Source: Stutzerimonas stutzeri (GTDB lineage Bacteria; Pseudomonadota; Gammaproteobacteria; Pseudomonadales; Pseudomonadaceae). From it: a stretch of 64,000 nt of DNA. Below are positions 10,054 to 18,910 of the stretch, piece by piece. Both the position numbers and the translations under genes were made by a program. The notes beneath the pieces were generated by a model, which was not told the origin of the DNA, did not search any database, and saw nothing but the letters and a program-made list of their open reading frames with translations. The stretch is taken from positions 1 to 64,000 of the forward strand of contig NZ_JAMOHY010000002.1 of the NCBI RefSeq assembly GCF_024448695.1. The letters are read 5' to 3'. Each line of letters opens with the position of its first letter. Positions within the stretch are counted from its first letter, which is position 1.

Positions 10054-11879
10054 CGAAGCGCCTCCAGGCCCTCGGTAAAGACACTGGCGCCCTTTTCTGC
10101 CGGACTGAAGGAGGCCCGCAGAAAGCCGAACAGCTCGCGGCCACAGCCGATGCCGAGATCTGCGGGCGGCAAGACGCGCTCACGGCTGTCGAATTCGACC
10201 TGTTCGACCAACACCTGCAACTGGCCCGTGACGCCATCGACCCGAATGATGTCGCCGTCACGCACCCGGCTCAGAGGCCCGCCATCGAGCGCTTCAGGGC
10301 TCAGGTGAATCGCCGCGGGTACCTTGCCCGACGCGCCGGACATGCGACCGTCGGTGACCAGCGCAACCTTGTAGCCACGATCCTGCAGCACGCCGAGAAA
10401 GGGCGTCAGCTTGTGCAGTTCTGGCATGCCGTTGGCCTTCGGCCCCTGAAAGCGCACCACCGCGACAAAGTCCTGTTCCAGCTCGCCGTTCATGAATGCC
10501 TGAGCCAGCTCACTCTGGTCGCTGAATACTCGTGCCGGAGCCTCGACCACCAGATGCTCCGGCGCCACGGCGGAAATCTTGGTCACGCCGCGCCCCAGGT
10601 TGCCTTCCAATACGCGTAATCCGCCTTCTACCGAGAAAGGCCGCTGTACAGGACGCAGGATCGCCTCGTCGAGACTCTGTTCCGGCCCTTCACGCCAGAC
10701 CAGCCGGCCCCCGTCGAGGAACGGTTCCTGGGTGTAGCGCCTGAGCCCATGGCCAACCACTGTTTGCACATCTTCGTGCAACAGCCCGGCGGCCAGCAGG
10801 GTGCGCACCATGAAGGGCACGCCGCCAACCGCATGGAAATGGTTCACGTCCGCCTGGCCATTGGGGTAGACTTTGGCCAGCAGCGGGGTGACCGCCGAGA
10901 TATCGGCCATGTCCTGCCAGGTCAGCTGAATGCCCGCCGCCTGTGCAAATGCCGGAATATGCAACGTGTGGTTAGTCGAGCCGCCGGTGGCACTCAAAGC
11001 AACCACTGCGTTGACAATGGCTTTCTCATCGACGATCCGGCAAAGCGGCACATAGTTGCCAGCCTGTGCGGTCATGCGCGTGACCTGCCGTGCAGCTTCG
11101 CGGGTCAGCTCGTCACGCAGCGGCGTATAGGGATTGACGAACGAAGAACCCGGCAGGTGCAGCCCCATGATTTCCATCACCACCTGATTGGTGTTGGCGG
11201 TGCCATAAAAGGTGCAGGTGCCGGGGCTGTGATAGGAAAGCATCTCCGACTCCAGCAGCTCCTCGCGGCTGGCCTTGCCTTCGGCGTAGAGCTGGCGCAC
11301 TTCGGCCTTCTGCTTGTTGGGAATACCCGACGGCATCGGCCCTCCCGGTACAAACACCGCCGGCAGATGGCCGAAGCGCAGGGCGCCGATCATCAGCCCT
11401 GGAATGATCTTGTCGCAAATACCGAGATACAACGCCGCATCGAACATGTTGTGCGACAGGGCAATGGCCGTCGCCATGGCGATCACTTCGCGACTGGCCA
11501 GGCTCAGCTCCATCCCTGCGTCGCCCTGGGTCACGCCATCGCACATGGCCGGCACACCGCCAGCGAACTGCCCCACCGAGCCGACATCACGCAGCGCCTG
11601 CTTGATAATCTCGGGGAAGTGCTCGTATGGCTGGTGCGCCGAGAGCATGTCGTTGTAGGCCGAGACGATGGCCACGTTGGCCTCATTCATCAGACGCAGG
11701 CGCTGCTTGTCCTCCGCCGAGGCACAGCCGGCAACGCCGTGGGCGAAGTTGGCGCATTGCAGCTTGCCCCGCTGCGGGCCTTCGGTGGCTGCCGCGGCCA
11801 TCATCGCCAGATACCGCTGTCGCGTGGACCGACTGCGTTCGATCAAACGCTCGGTAACCTGTTGAATCTGCGCATGCAT
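10050..11879 (-). CDS. edd: Phosphogluconate dehydratase
   Basis: Edd dehydrates 6-phosphogluconate to KDPG. It is a 609-residue IlvD/Edd-family iron-sulfur enzyme. Family features include [22 protein letters not shown], a cluster cysteine in LGICDKI and GSTNHTLH, with [22 protein letters not shown] near the C-terminus. A GGGAG Shine-Dalgarno lies 7 bases before ATG 11879, inside the end of scpB. The scpB stop is only 4 bases upstream, so edd probably depends at least partly on transcription through scpAB. Confidence 0.96.
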   Translation of the reverse strand: MHAQIQQVTERLIERSRSTRQRYLAMMAAAATEGPQRGKLQCANFAHGVAGCASAEDKQRLRLMNEANVAIVSAYNDMLSAHQPYEHFPEIIKQALRDVGSVGQFAGGVPAMCDGVTQGDAGMELSLASREVIAMATAIALSHNMFDAALYLGICDKIIPGLMIGALRFGHLPAVFVPGGPMPSGIPNKQKAEVRQLYAEGKASREELLESEMLSYHSPGTCTFYGTANTNQVVMEIMGLHLPGSSFVNPYTPLRDELTREAARQVTRMTAQAGNYVPLCRIVDEKAIVNAVVALSATGGSTNHTLHIPAFAQAAGIQLTWQDMADISAVTPLLAKVYPNGQADVNHFHAVGGVPFMVRTLLAAGLLHEDVQTVVGHGLRRYTQEPFLDGGRLVWREGPEQSLDEAILRPVQRPFSVEGGLRVLEGNLGRGVTKISAVAPEHLVVEAPARVFSDQSELAQAFMNGELEQDFVAVVRFQGPKANGMPELHKLTPFLGVLQDRGYKVALVTDGRMSGASGKVPAAIHLSPEALDGGPLSRVRDGDIIRVDGVTGQLQVLVEQVEFDSRERVLPPADLGIGCGRELFGFLRASFSPAEKGASVFTEGLEALR

Positions 11880-11883
11880 GGCG

Positions 11884-12624
11884 TTACTCCCGGTGTGTTG
11901 CTTGAGCCTCGTCAGGCAAATCGTCGAAGTCAGTCTTCAGGCCACTTTCCATGTTGTCCAGTTCCATCAGCAGACTGCGGAAACTGGGTTTCTCGTCTGG
12001 CGCCTGCATGTGTACCGCAAGATCGGCGCGGGCCTGCAGCCCATCAGGCACTGGCGCCTCTTCCTCGTCCACCGGCAACGGCGCAGGCTCCATCTCGCGC
12101 AGTACCGCCAGCGGCGGCAACTCATCGAGATTCTTCAGGTTGAAATGGTCGAGAAACTGCCGGGTGGTAGCAAACATCGCCGGCCGTCCCGGCACCTCGC
12201 GATGGCCGACTACACGTATCCATTCGCGCTCCAGCAGCGTCTTGACGATCTGGCTGTTGACTGCCACACCGCGCACATCCTCGATCTCGCCACGGGTAAT
12301 CGGCTGGCGATAGGCAATCAGCGCCAGGGTTTCCAGCAGCGCTCGTGAATAGCGCTGTGGTCGCTCCTCCCAGAGTCGACCAACCCAGGGCGAAAAGCGT
12401 TCGCGCACCTGCAAGCGGTAGCCACTGGCAACTTCCTTGAGCTCGAAGGCGCGCCCCTTGCAGGACTTGTCGAGCACTTCCAGCGCCTTGCGCAACTGTG
12501 CCATCGAGGGGCGTTGCGTATCTTCAAACAGTTCGCCAAGGCGTTCGATGGTCATGGGCTTGCCGGAGGCCAGCAGCAGAGCCTCAAGCAGGGTCGCCAA
12601 GTCCTTGGGTTCCGACAGATTCAC
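11884..12624 (-). CDS. scpB: Segregation and condensation protein ScpB
   Basis: ScpB is the kleisin-interacting winged-helix subunit of the Smc-ScpAB condensin. The 246-residue protein carries the family winged-helix pair, with [18 protein letters not shown] at the N-terminus and [21 protein letters not shown] in the centre. The acidic C-terminal tail (about 180-246) is longer than in Bacillus ScpB, as is usual in pseudomonads. It lies 39 bases after scpA in the same operon. Confidence 0.93.
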   Translation of the reverse strand: MNLSEPKDLATLLEALLLASGKPMTIERLGELFEDTQRPSMAQLRKALEVLDKSCKGRAFELKEVASGYRLQVRERFSPWVGRLWEERPQRYSRALLETLALIAYRQPITRGEIEDVRGVAVNSQIVKTLLEREWIRVVGHREVPGRPAMFATTRQFLDHFNLKNLDELPPLAVLREMEPAPLPVDEEEAPVPDGLQARADLAVHMQAPDEKPSFRSLLMELDNMESGLKTDFDDLPDEAQATHRE

Positions 12625-12663
12625 CGTCTGATCACCTCGATTCGTCTTTCCAGGATAGACCGC

Positions 12664-13485
12664 TCATTCGCTGCGAACCCGGACGTGGATCGGCGCAAAA
12701 GGCTCGTTCTGTACCAGTTCAATCAGCGATTCCTTGATCAGCTCCAGTACTGCGATGAAGGTGACCACCACTCCAGCCCGGCCTTCCTCGGCGCTGAACA
12801 ATGCGACGAAGGGTACGAAAGATCCACCCTTGAGTCGCTCCAGCACCTGACTCATGCGCTCACGGGTCGAGAGCGCCTCGCGGCTGATCTGATGACTCTC
12901 AAACATGTCGGCACGGCGCAGCACCTCGGCCATGGAGATCAGCAATTCCTCCAGACTGACCTCGGGTAACAGCTTGCGCGCCCGCGCCTCGGGGGCCTCC
13001 AGGCGTGGCACATGCAGTTCACGCCCGACGCGCGGCAGCCCATCGAGGTCTTCGGACGCTGCCTTGAAGCGCTCGTATTCCTGCAAGCGGCGGATCAGCT
13101 CGGCGCGGGGATCGAGTTCATCCTCCTCGACCGCCACCGAACGCGGCAGCAGCATGCGCGACTTGATCTCGGCCAGCATGGCGGCCATCACCAGATACTC
13201 GGCAGCCAGTTCCAGGCGCACGCTTTTCATCAGCTCGACATAACCCATGTACTGCCGGGTGATTTCCGCCACGGGAATGTCGAGAATATCGATGTTCTGC
13301 TTGCGAATCAGGTACAGCAGCAGATCCAGCGGTCCCTCGAAGGCTTCGAGAAACACCTCGAGCGCATCCGGCGGAATGTAGAGATCCTGCGGCAGATCGT
13401 TGAACGCTTCACCGTAGACCAATGCCAGCCGCAGCTGCTCACCGGGCAGCGTGTTGACGGCCTCGGCCGGGGCTTGCTGCGACAT
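12664..13485 (-). CDS. scpA: Segregation and condensation protein ScpA
   Basis: ScpA is the kleisin of the Smc condensin. It has 273 residues with the typical N-terminal FEGPLDLLLYLIRKQNIDILDIPVAEITRQY and the AAEYLVMAAMLAEIKSRMLLP helix, then a C-terminal winged helix. Start ATG 13485 follows CAGGAG at 5 bases. A GTG at 13491 in frame would sit on the ribosome-binding site and is unlikely. Confidence 0.93.
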   Translation of the reverse strand: MSQQAPAEAVNTLPGEQLRLALVYGEAFNDLPQDLYIPPDALEVFLEAFEGPLDLLLYLIRKQNIDILDIPVAEITRQYMGYVELMKSVRLELAAEYLVMAAMLAEIKSRMLLPRSVAVEEDELDPRAELIRRLQEYERFKAASEDLDGLPRVGRELHVPRLEAPEARARKLLPEVSLEELLISMAEVLRRADMFESHQISREALSTRERMSQVLERLKGGSFVPFVALFSAEEGRAGVVVTFIAVLELIKESLIELVQNEPFAPIHVRVRSE

Positions 13486-13503
13486 GTGCACTCCTGCCAG
13501 CGT

Positions 13504-14709
13504 CTATCGGTAATTCAGGCCCATGGCCTGGCGCACCACCAGCAGCGTCTCGCGTGCTTCATCACGCGCCTGCTCGGCGCCCTCGGCAAGAATGCTGCGC
13601 ACCAGATCGGGACTTTGCTCGTAATCCTGTGCGCGCTCCTGCAAAGGCGCGAGTTCAAGCCTGATCGCCTCGATCAGGGGCGCCTTGCATTCGAGGCATC
13701 CAATCCCGGCACTGCGGCAGCCCTGCTCCGCCCACTGACGAACATCTTCACTCGAATGGACGAGGTGCATCTGCCACACCGGACAACGGCTCGGCTCGCC
13801 CGGATCGTGGCGATGCACGCGCGCGGGATCGGTGGGCATGCGCTTGATCTTTTCTTCTATCTCGTCCGGTGTATCGCGCAAAAAGATGGAGTTACAGCTG
13901 GATTTGGACATCTTGCCACCGTCGAGACCCGACAGCTTCGGCGTATCGCCGAGCAGAGCCTGAGGCTCGGGCAGCAACACCTTACCTTCGCCCTCCAGAT
14001 AGCCGAACAGGCGCTCGCGATCACCAATGGTGATGGTCTGCTGATCCTTGAGCAACGCGCGGGCCGTTTCCAGCGCCTCAAGGTCGCCCTGCTCCTGATA
14101 GCTTTTGCGCAGGCTGGCGTAGAGCTTGGAACTCTTCTTGCCAAGCTTGCGCACCGCCGCTTCAGCCTTCGCCTGGAAATCCTCTTCACCGCCGTACAGA
14201 TGGTTGAAGCGGCGTGCCACATCGCGGGCGAACTCGATATGCGGCAGCTGGTCCGCACCAACCGGCACCAGCCCCGCGCGGTAGGCGAGGATATCGGCGG
14301 CCTGCAACAGCGGATAACCCAGAAAACCATATGTGGCGTGCTCCCGATGCTGTGCATCGAGCTGCTGATCCTTGTAGGACGGTACCCGTTCAAGCCAGCT
14401 CTGCGGGCAGATCATAGACAGCAACAGGTGCAACTCGGCGTGCTCCGGAACCTGCGACTGGACAAACAGGGTCGCCGAACTCGGGCTGACACCGGCGGCA
14501 AGCCAATCGACAGCCATGTCATACGCGTTCCGGGAAATATCGCCCCCAGCGGCGGCATCAGTGGTCAGCGCATGCCAGTCAACAATGCAGAAAAAACACT
14601 GATACTCGTGCTGCAACCTGACCCAGTTCTTCAATACGCCGTAGTAGTGGCCCAGGTGAAGGCGGCCATTGGGGCGCATGCCGGAGACCACACGTCGCTG
14701 CGAATCCAT
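13504..14709 (-). CDS. trpS: Tryptophanyl-tRNA synthetase
   Basis: TrpS charges tRNA-Trp. The 401-residue class I synthetase has the HIGH-type motif HLGHYYGVL near the N-terminus and GGKMSKSS around residue 200. Compared with short TrpS forms it has an insert between these (about 120-190), seen in the Pseudomonas version that sits next to scpA. I use ATG 14709 (MDSQRRVVSGMRP). A TTG three codons upstream has a better spaced AAAGGA and remains possible. It lies 18 bases from scpA. Confidence 0.92.
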   Translation of the reverse strand: MDSQRRVVSGMRPNGRLHLGHYYGVLKNWVRLQHEYQCFFCIVDWHALTTDAAAGGDISRNAYDMAVDWLAAGVSPSSATLFVQSQVPEHAELHLLLSMICPQSWLERVPSYKDQQLDAQHREHATYGFLGYPLLQAADILAYRAGLVPVGADQLPHIEFARDVARRFNHLYGGEEDFQAKAEAAVRKLGKKSSKLYASLRKSYQEQGDLEALETARALLKDQQTITIGDRERLFGYLEGEGKVLLPEPQALLGDTPKLSGLDGGKMSKSSCNSIFLRDTPDEIEEKIKRMPTDPARVHRHDPGEPSRCPVWQMHLVHSSEDVRQWAEQGCRSAGIGCLECKAPLIEAIRLELAPLQERAQDYEQSPDLVRSILAEGAEQARDEARETLLVVRQAMGLNYR

Positions 14710-14759
14710 GGAACTCAAAAGGGTTTCCTTTGTTGTAGCTGCAAAAAAGTTGGGTGAAA

Positions 14760-15383
14760 TCAGGCCGCGAAGGGAGCGGGATCGCCGCAACCGACCCGCA
14801 CCACTTCGGGATCACCATCGACCAGGCTGATGACGGTCGAGGCTTCGACGCCACCGTACCCGCCGTCGATGATCAAATCCACCTGATGTTCCAGCACATC
14901 GCGCATTTCATAAGGATCGCTCATCGGCTCGGCTTCACCCGGCAGGATCAGACTCACGCTCATCAGCGGTTCACCCAGCTCGGCAAGCAGAGCCTGGGCA
15001 ATGGGCAGTTGCGGCACCCGCAGCCCGATGGTCCGGCGTTTGGGATGCAACAGCATACGCGGTACTTCGCGTGTCGCACTGAGGATGATGGTGTAGGGTC
15101 CGGGCAGATGCGCCTTGAGCAGACGGAACGCTGCCGTATCGACCTTGGCGAACAGGCCGAGCTGAGACAGATCGCGGCAGACCAGGGTGAAATTGTGCTT
15201 GTCGTCCAACTGGCGCAGCCGACGGATGCGCTCGATGCCGGCCTTGTTGCCCATTGCGCAGCCGATGGCGTAAGAAGAGTCGGTCGGGTAAATCACCACG
15301 CCGCCCTGGCGAATGATCTCCACAGCCTGCTTGATCAACCTGATCTGGGGATTTTCCGGATGGATCTGAAAAAACTGGCTCAC
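14760..15383 (-). CDS. L-threonylcarbamoyladenylate synthase family protein (YciO/TsaC type)
   Basis: This protein belongs to the Sua5/YrdC/YciO family, which makes threonylcarbamoyl-AMP for the t6A37 tRNA modification; YciO members are weaker or less certain enzymes. The 207 residues contain GGVVIYPTDSSYAIGC, the K/R nucleotide-binding strip and LPGPYTIIL. Start is GTG 15383 (VSQFFQIHPENP), chosen because AGGGAG lies 5 bases upstream and YciO proteins begin with SQFF-IHP. It is 13 bases downstream of the RNase AM gene, and trpS follows. Confidence 0.85.
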   Translation of the reverse strand: MSQFFQIHPENPQIRLIKQAVEIIRQGGVVIYPTDSSYAIGCAMGNKAGIERIRRLRQLDDKHNFTLVCRDLSQLGLFAKVDTAAFRLLKAHLPGPYTIILSATREVPRMLLHPKRRTIGLRVPQLPIAQALLAELGEPLMSVSLILPGEAEPMSDPYEMRDVLEHQVDLIIDGGYGGVEASTVISLVDGDPEVVRVGCGDPAPFAA

Positions 15384-15396
15384 AACGACTCCCTGT

Positions 15397-16263
15397 TCAG
15401 CAGGCAAAAGACTTGTCTGGCTCATGATCGAAATGCCTCCAGATGGGCTGCAGATCGTCTGGCAACGCACGATACATTCCCAGCTCCGACCAGTCTCCAG
15501 GCGCATGGAAATCACTGCCGACGCTGGCCATCAAGCCGAATTCACGCGCCAGAATCGACAGCCCGCCCACCTGCTCCAGCGGCTGCATGCCGTTGACCAC
15601 TTCCAGAGCGTGACCACCCCCCTGGACGAAATCGATCACCAGCCTACGCCGCTTGCTACGGGTGAAATCGTATTGCCAGAGATGCGCCAGGCTGATCCAG
15701 GCGCCCGCCTCGCGCAAGGTCGTCAAGGTTTCCTCGAGGCTTGGCCAGTGCTGCTTGACGTCGCCGAGCTTGCCCGAACCGAGCCATTTGCGAAACGCCT
15801 CGGCATGATCACGCACATGCCCGGCACGCACCAGAAATTCCGCAAAGTGCGGTCGCGCCGGGGCGTTACCACTGTCGCCCAAGGCTTGCTGCACGGCCCG
15901 CGCACCTTCGAGCGCACCGGGCATGCCCTTGGCAGCCAGGCGCTGGGCAATCAGTTCGGCTCGTTGCCAGCGCCCATCACGCAACTGGGCAATGGCCTTT
16001 TTAAGTGCGCTCGCCTCACGATCAAAGGCATAGCCGAGAATATGAACGGTCGCGCCATTCCACAAACACGACAACTCGATTCCGTTGACCAGGCGAATAC
16101 CCAGCGAGTCGGCAGCGGCACGGGCCGCGTCGAGTCCTTCAAGGGTGTCATGATCGGTCAGGGCAAGCAGCCCGATACCGCGCGCGTGCGCGCGTTCAAC
16201 CAGCACCTCGGGAGCCAGCACGCCATCCGAGGCGGTGCTGTGGCAATGCAGATCAACAATCAT
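15397..16263 (-). CDS. rnm: PHP-domain phosphoesterase, probable 5'-3' exoribonuclease RNase AM (YciV/TrpH)
   Basis: PHP-domain proteins of this type trim 5' ends of rRNAs and act on short RNA or nucleotides. The 288-residue protein shows the metal-binding DLHCHSTASDG, ALTDHDT, an internal ARPHFAEFLV and the final GSDFH. The usual AHP motif near residue 190 reads AHLWQY, a Pro to Leu change. Start ATG 16263 (MIVDLHCHS) fits the family. ATG 16275 is in frame but has GGAG too close to it. It probably heads the leftward operon down to eda. Confidence 0.85.
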   Translation of the reverse strand: MIVDLHCHSTASDGVLAPEVLVERAHARGIGLLALTDHDTLEGLDAARAAADSLGIRLVNGIELSCLWNGATVHILGYAFDREASALKKAIAQLRDGRWQRAELIAQRLAAKGMPGALEGARAVQQALGDSGNAPARPHFAEFLVRAGHVRDHAEAFRKWLGSGKLGDVKQHWPSLEETLTTLREAGAWISLAHLWQYDFTRSKRRRLVIDFVQGGGHALEVVNGMQPLEQVGGLSILAREFGLMASVGSDFHAPGDWSELGMYRALPDDLQPIWRHFDHEPDKSFAC

Positions 16264-16629
16264 TCGGAACTTCATTCTCCAGAGATATGGCGATGCAGTT
16301 TTTGACCACCACTGCCTGCATGCGTGCCGTAGCTACCGCAGGCATTCACGAACATGGCCACCGCAAACGCACAACGTCCAACGGCTCAATCTTGTTCCGC
16401 CAAAAATACAGTTTCCGTATTATGCCGGCAGTCCATGCATCTGGCTCTCTCCGTGAGCAAATCATCGCCTGCACAAGCCGCACATGCAGGCGTGAGCCAG
16501 CCCGCCGACGACACAAGCCCAAGCCATTTCATTGGCAAATTGCCTCGTGTTCGGCACATCATGGGCGCCGCTGTCCAACTGCCATCAGCACAGCGCTTCA
16601 ATCGACCCTGAACGATCACAGGAGACACC
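16264..16629. other. Intergenic region, no convincing gene
   Basis: This 366-base stretch lies between divergent RNase AM and yciI genes. In several pseudomonads a septation protein A/YciB gene occupies this place, but no YciB-like frame is visible here. A TATTAT near 16418 could be a -10 box for yciI. Two overlapping open frames (16354-16611 plus, 16386-16631 minus) lack ribosome-binding sites and resemble nothing I know. Confidence 0.4.
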
Positions 16630-16929
16630 ATGCTCTACGCCATCATCGCCACCGACCTGCCCGACTCGCTGCAACAGCGCCTGGCCTCGCGTCCGGCCCA
16701 TCTGGCGCGCCTTGATCAGCTCAAGAGCGAAGGCCGCCTGGTTCTGGCCGGCCCGCACCCGGCCATCGACAGCAATGACCCTGGTGCTGCCGGCTTTACC
16801 GGCAGTCTGGTGGTTGCCGAGTTCGAGTCGCTGCAGGCCGCCGAGCAGTGGGCCGAGGCCGACCCCTACAAGACCGCCGGTGTATACGGCGCGGTAATCG
16901 TCAAGCCATTCAAGCAGGTTTACCCCTGA
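16630..16929 (+). CDS. yciI: YciI family protein
   Basis: This small ferredoxin-like fold protein has 99 residues, the standard length. It shows the family opening [20 protein letters not shown] around residue 50 and the C-terminal [10 protein letters not shown]. The conserved His-Asp pair suggests a catalytic function, but none is established for this subfamily. An AGGAGA sits 6 bases before the start. Confidence 0.9.
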   Translation: MLYAIIATDLPDSLQQRLASRPAHLARLDQLKSEGRLVLAGPHPAIDSNDPGAAGFTGSLVVAEFESLQAAEQWAEADPYKTAGVYGAVIVKPFKQVYP

Positions 16930-16958
16930 AGGCCGCCTGAAACAGTCAATATCTGCCA

Positions 16959-16978
16959 GGTCGCGGATTCCCGCGGCC
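16959..16978 (+). other. GC-rich hairpin between yciI and the next gene
   Basis: An 8-base stem with one G-T pair (16959-16966 with 16971-16978) and a 4-base loop is followed by TCT and a run of As rather than Ts. It may attenuate or protect mRNA; on the plus strand it is not a normal terminator. Confidence 0.4.
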
Positions 16979-17009
16979 TCTAAAAAAAAGAAAGGAAAAA
17001 GGAGTTCCG

Positions 17010-17396
17010 ATGCGCCAAGGTTCGTTGTCCCTGCTGTTTGTTCTGTGTCTTGCGTCACCCCTGTTGTATGCCCAGGAAGAAACTGCCACTCCCGCCGAAC
17101 GTCAGGGCGAATCAGGGCAGTTTTCAGCTGAAAACGAACCACAGCGTTTCGAGCCAGGCAGCCGCAACCAGACTGTCAACACCGATCAGATGCAGCTGAC
17201 GCAACTGCGCCAGGAGAACCGGCGCCTGCGCATGCAGCTGCATGAGGAGCAGGCGAAGATGCAGTCGCAACCGCAGCCGCAATTGCTGAACGAACAGCAA
17301 AAATGGTTTGCCATCGGTGGTGGTGTCGGAGTGCTGGGTTTCCTGCTGGGCGTACTGACCACGCGCGCCCGGCGCCGCCGGCAATGGTTGAACTAG
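17010..17396 (+). CDS. Exported coiled-coil protein with C-terminal membrane anchor (YgiM/TIGR04211-like tail)
   Basis: This 128-residue protein has a signal peptide (residues 1-21, cleavage after LLYA-Q), a polar linker, and a coiled coil with LTQLRQENRRLRMQLHEEQ at about 63-82. A glycine-rich membrane helix (about 98-115) ends in a positive RARRRR tail. The C-terminus resembles the anchor of YgiM-type SH3 proteins, but the SH3 domain is missing. Relatives are sometimes misnamed translation initiation factor 2. The purine-rich aaggaaaaaggag just before the start is a strong ribosome-binding site. It precedes a Cpx-like two-component set, suggesting an envelope role. Confidence 0.75.
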   Translation: MRQGSLSLLFVLCLASPLLYAQEETATPAERQGESGQFSAENEPQRFEPGSRNQTVNTDQMQLTQLRQENRRLRMQLHEEQAKMQSQPQPQLLNEQQKWFAIGGGVGVLGFLLGVLTTRARRRRQWLN

Positions 17397-17447
17397 GGTC
17401 TGCGGACGTTTCGCTGCGAGCGACGAAACATCAACTGCCTCTGATAG

Positions 17448-18137
17448 ATGAGCGAACGCATGAGCGAACTGCTGCTGATTGACGATGACCAGGAACTTTG
17501 CGAGCTGCTGGTCAGCTGGCTGGCCCAGGAAGGCTTCGTCGCCCACGCCTGCCATGACGGCCTGAGTGCCAGGAAAGCGCTGAGTGAGCATCAGCCCAGC
17601 GCAGTGGTGCTCGACGTGATGCTGCCCGACGGCAGCGGTCTGGAACTGCTCAAGCAATTGCGCAGTGAATATCCTGATCTGCCGGTGCTGATGCTCTCCG
17701 GCCGTGGCGAGCCACTGGACCGCATTCTGGGGCTGGAGCTGGGTGCCGACGATTACCTGGCCAAGCCCTGCGATCCCCGCGAACTCACCGCACGCCTGCG
17801 GGCGGTCCTGCGCCGTAGCCAGCCGGCCAGTACGCCAAGCCAGCTGGAGCTGGGCGACCTCTGCTACAGCCCGGCACGCGGTGTAGCCAATGTGGGTGAA
17901 CATGAAGTGACGCTGACGCTCTCCGAGGGCCGCATTCTCGAAGCGCTGCTCGGCCAGCCAGGCGAGCCCTTGGACAAGCAGACGCTGGCGCAATTGGCCC
18001 TGGGACGCAAACTGACCCTCTACGACCGCAGCCTGGACATGCACGTCAGCAATCTGCGCCGCAAGCTCGGTCCACACCCTGATGGTCGTCAGCGCATTGT
18101 CGCCCTGCGTAGCCGCGGCTACCTGTACGCATCCTGA
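17448..18137 (+). CDS. OmpR/CpxR-family response regulator
   Basis: This 229-residue DNA-binding regulator has a receiver domain (about 5-120) with the acidic pair in LLIDDDQE, the phospho-acceptor in VVLDVMLPDGSG and the lysine in LAKPCDP. The winged-helix output domain (about 133-228) includes SNLRRKLG and RSRGYLY. ATG 17448 and ATG 17460 (MSELLLIDDD) are both possible; neither has a strong ribosome-binding site. A CpxR-type box in front of the next gene, and a CpxA-like kinase after that, point to envelope stress control. Confidence 0.9.
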   Translation: MSERMSELLLIDDDQELCELLVSWLAQEGFVAHACHDGLSARKALSEHQPSAVVLDVMLPDGSGLELLKQLRSEYPDLPVLMLSGRGEPLDRILGLELGADDYLAKPCDPRELTARLRAVLRRSQPASTPSQLELGDLCYSPARGVANVGEHEVTLTLSEGRILEALLGQPGEPLDKQTLAQLALGRKLTLYDRSLDMHVSNLRRKLGPHPDGRQRIVALRSRGYLYAS

Positions 18138-18197
18138 AAAGGCCGATTCTAGCGCCGCAGGACCGGGGCAAACCCGCTTGCAAATACCCTGACCGCC

Positions 18198-18213
18198 TTT
18201 ACCGAGCCTTTAC
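18198..18213. promoter_or_regulatory. CpxR-type operator upstream of the Spy/CpxP-like gene
   Basis: TTTAC-N6-TTTAC on the plus strand reads GTAAA-N6-GTAAA on the other strand. The known CpxR consensus is GTAAA-N4-8-GTAAA. The two halves are spaced 11 bases apart, on the same helix face, about 108 bases before the Spy/CpxP-like start. Position and match suggest direct regulation by the adjacent response regulator. Confidence 0.6.
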
Positions 18214-18320
18214 CCTGCGCTGACTGCGGTTGACCTTGCGTTGCCTAAACTGAGCTCATCCGGTCAAGGGCAGCAGCATCGCCCCGATGCATACCGGCTT
18301 TCATACACAGGAGAATTCTC

Positions 18321-18734
18321 ATGATGCGCAAAACCCTAATCGCCCTTGCCTTCGCTGCCACCCTTCCAGCCGTCGCCCTGGCGATGCCCGGTGCTGGTCA
18401 TGGCCAGCACGGCGGGAAACAGGCGCCGCACATGTTCGAGCAGCTCGACCTCAGCAAGGAGCAGAAACGCGACATGCGCAAACTGATGGGCGAGCAGATG
18501 AAAAGCCATCACGACATCACCCAGCGCTACCTCAACAAGCTGCCTGAAACCGAGCGCAAGGCCATGCAGGATGAGCTGAAAAACAGCAAGCAGGACACGC
18601 ACAAAAAGATTCGTGACCTGCTCAAGCCCGAGCAACAGAAGCAATTCGACGAAATGCACGAGAGGATGGAAGCCAAGCGTGCCGAACGTGCCGAGTTCAA
18701 ACAATGGAAAGCCGAGCGCGACAGCAAGAACTGA
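18321..18734 (+). CDS. Spy/CpxP-like periplasmic protein
   Basis: This 137-residue protein has a signal peptide (about 1-22, cleavage after ALA), a His/Gly-rich segment and then all-helical sequence. Two LTxxQ-type repeats appear as LSKEQKRDM and LKPEQQKQF, the hallmark of Spy and CpxP. Family members act as ATP-independent periplasmic chaperones or as inhibitors of the CpxA sensor. The flanking CpxR-like and CpxA-like genes and the upstream CpxR box fit a feedback role. ATG 18321 and 18324 are both available after AGGAG. Confidence 0.85.
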   Translation: MMRKTLIALAFAATLPAVALAMPGAGHGQHGGKQAPHMFEQLDLSKEQKRDMRKLMGEQMKSHHDITQRYLNKLPETERKAMQDELKNSKQDTHKKIRDLLKPEQQKQFDEMHERMEAKRAERAEFKQWKAERDSKN

Positions 18735-18746
18735 CAGCCGGCACCT

Positions 18747-18783
18747 GTGGCTAAGCCACTCCCCCCACGGAGTGCTTAGCCAC
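18747..18783 (+). other. Strong hairpin after the Spy/CpxP-like gene
   Basis: A 15-pair stem (gtggctaag with cttagccac, plus cactcc with ggagtg) closes a short C-rich loop 13 bases after the stop. No T-run follows, so it may slow read-through or protect the 3' end rather than terminate cleanly before the kinase gene. Confidence 0.55.
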
Positions 18784-18910
18784 GACGTCTGATACTGCCT
18801 TGACCCTATAGACGAAACGCGAGCTGACACAGGCCAACCCCATCAACCCGCCCGACCGTATCGCCAGCAAGCGATTGCGAGCCGGGCTTCAGCCGTGGAG
18901 TATCTGCCCG

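Noticed and set aside
16354..16631. Two opposing frames in the RNase AM-yciI gap, one with several cysteines
   Set aside because: No ribosome-binding sites, they overlap each other, and neither resembles a known family; the cysteines come from tgc-rich sequence.
18747..18783. Hairpin after the Spy-like gene as an intrinsic terminator
   Set aside because: The stem is strong, but no T-run follows, so I list it only as a structural element.
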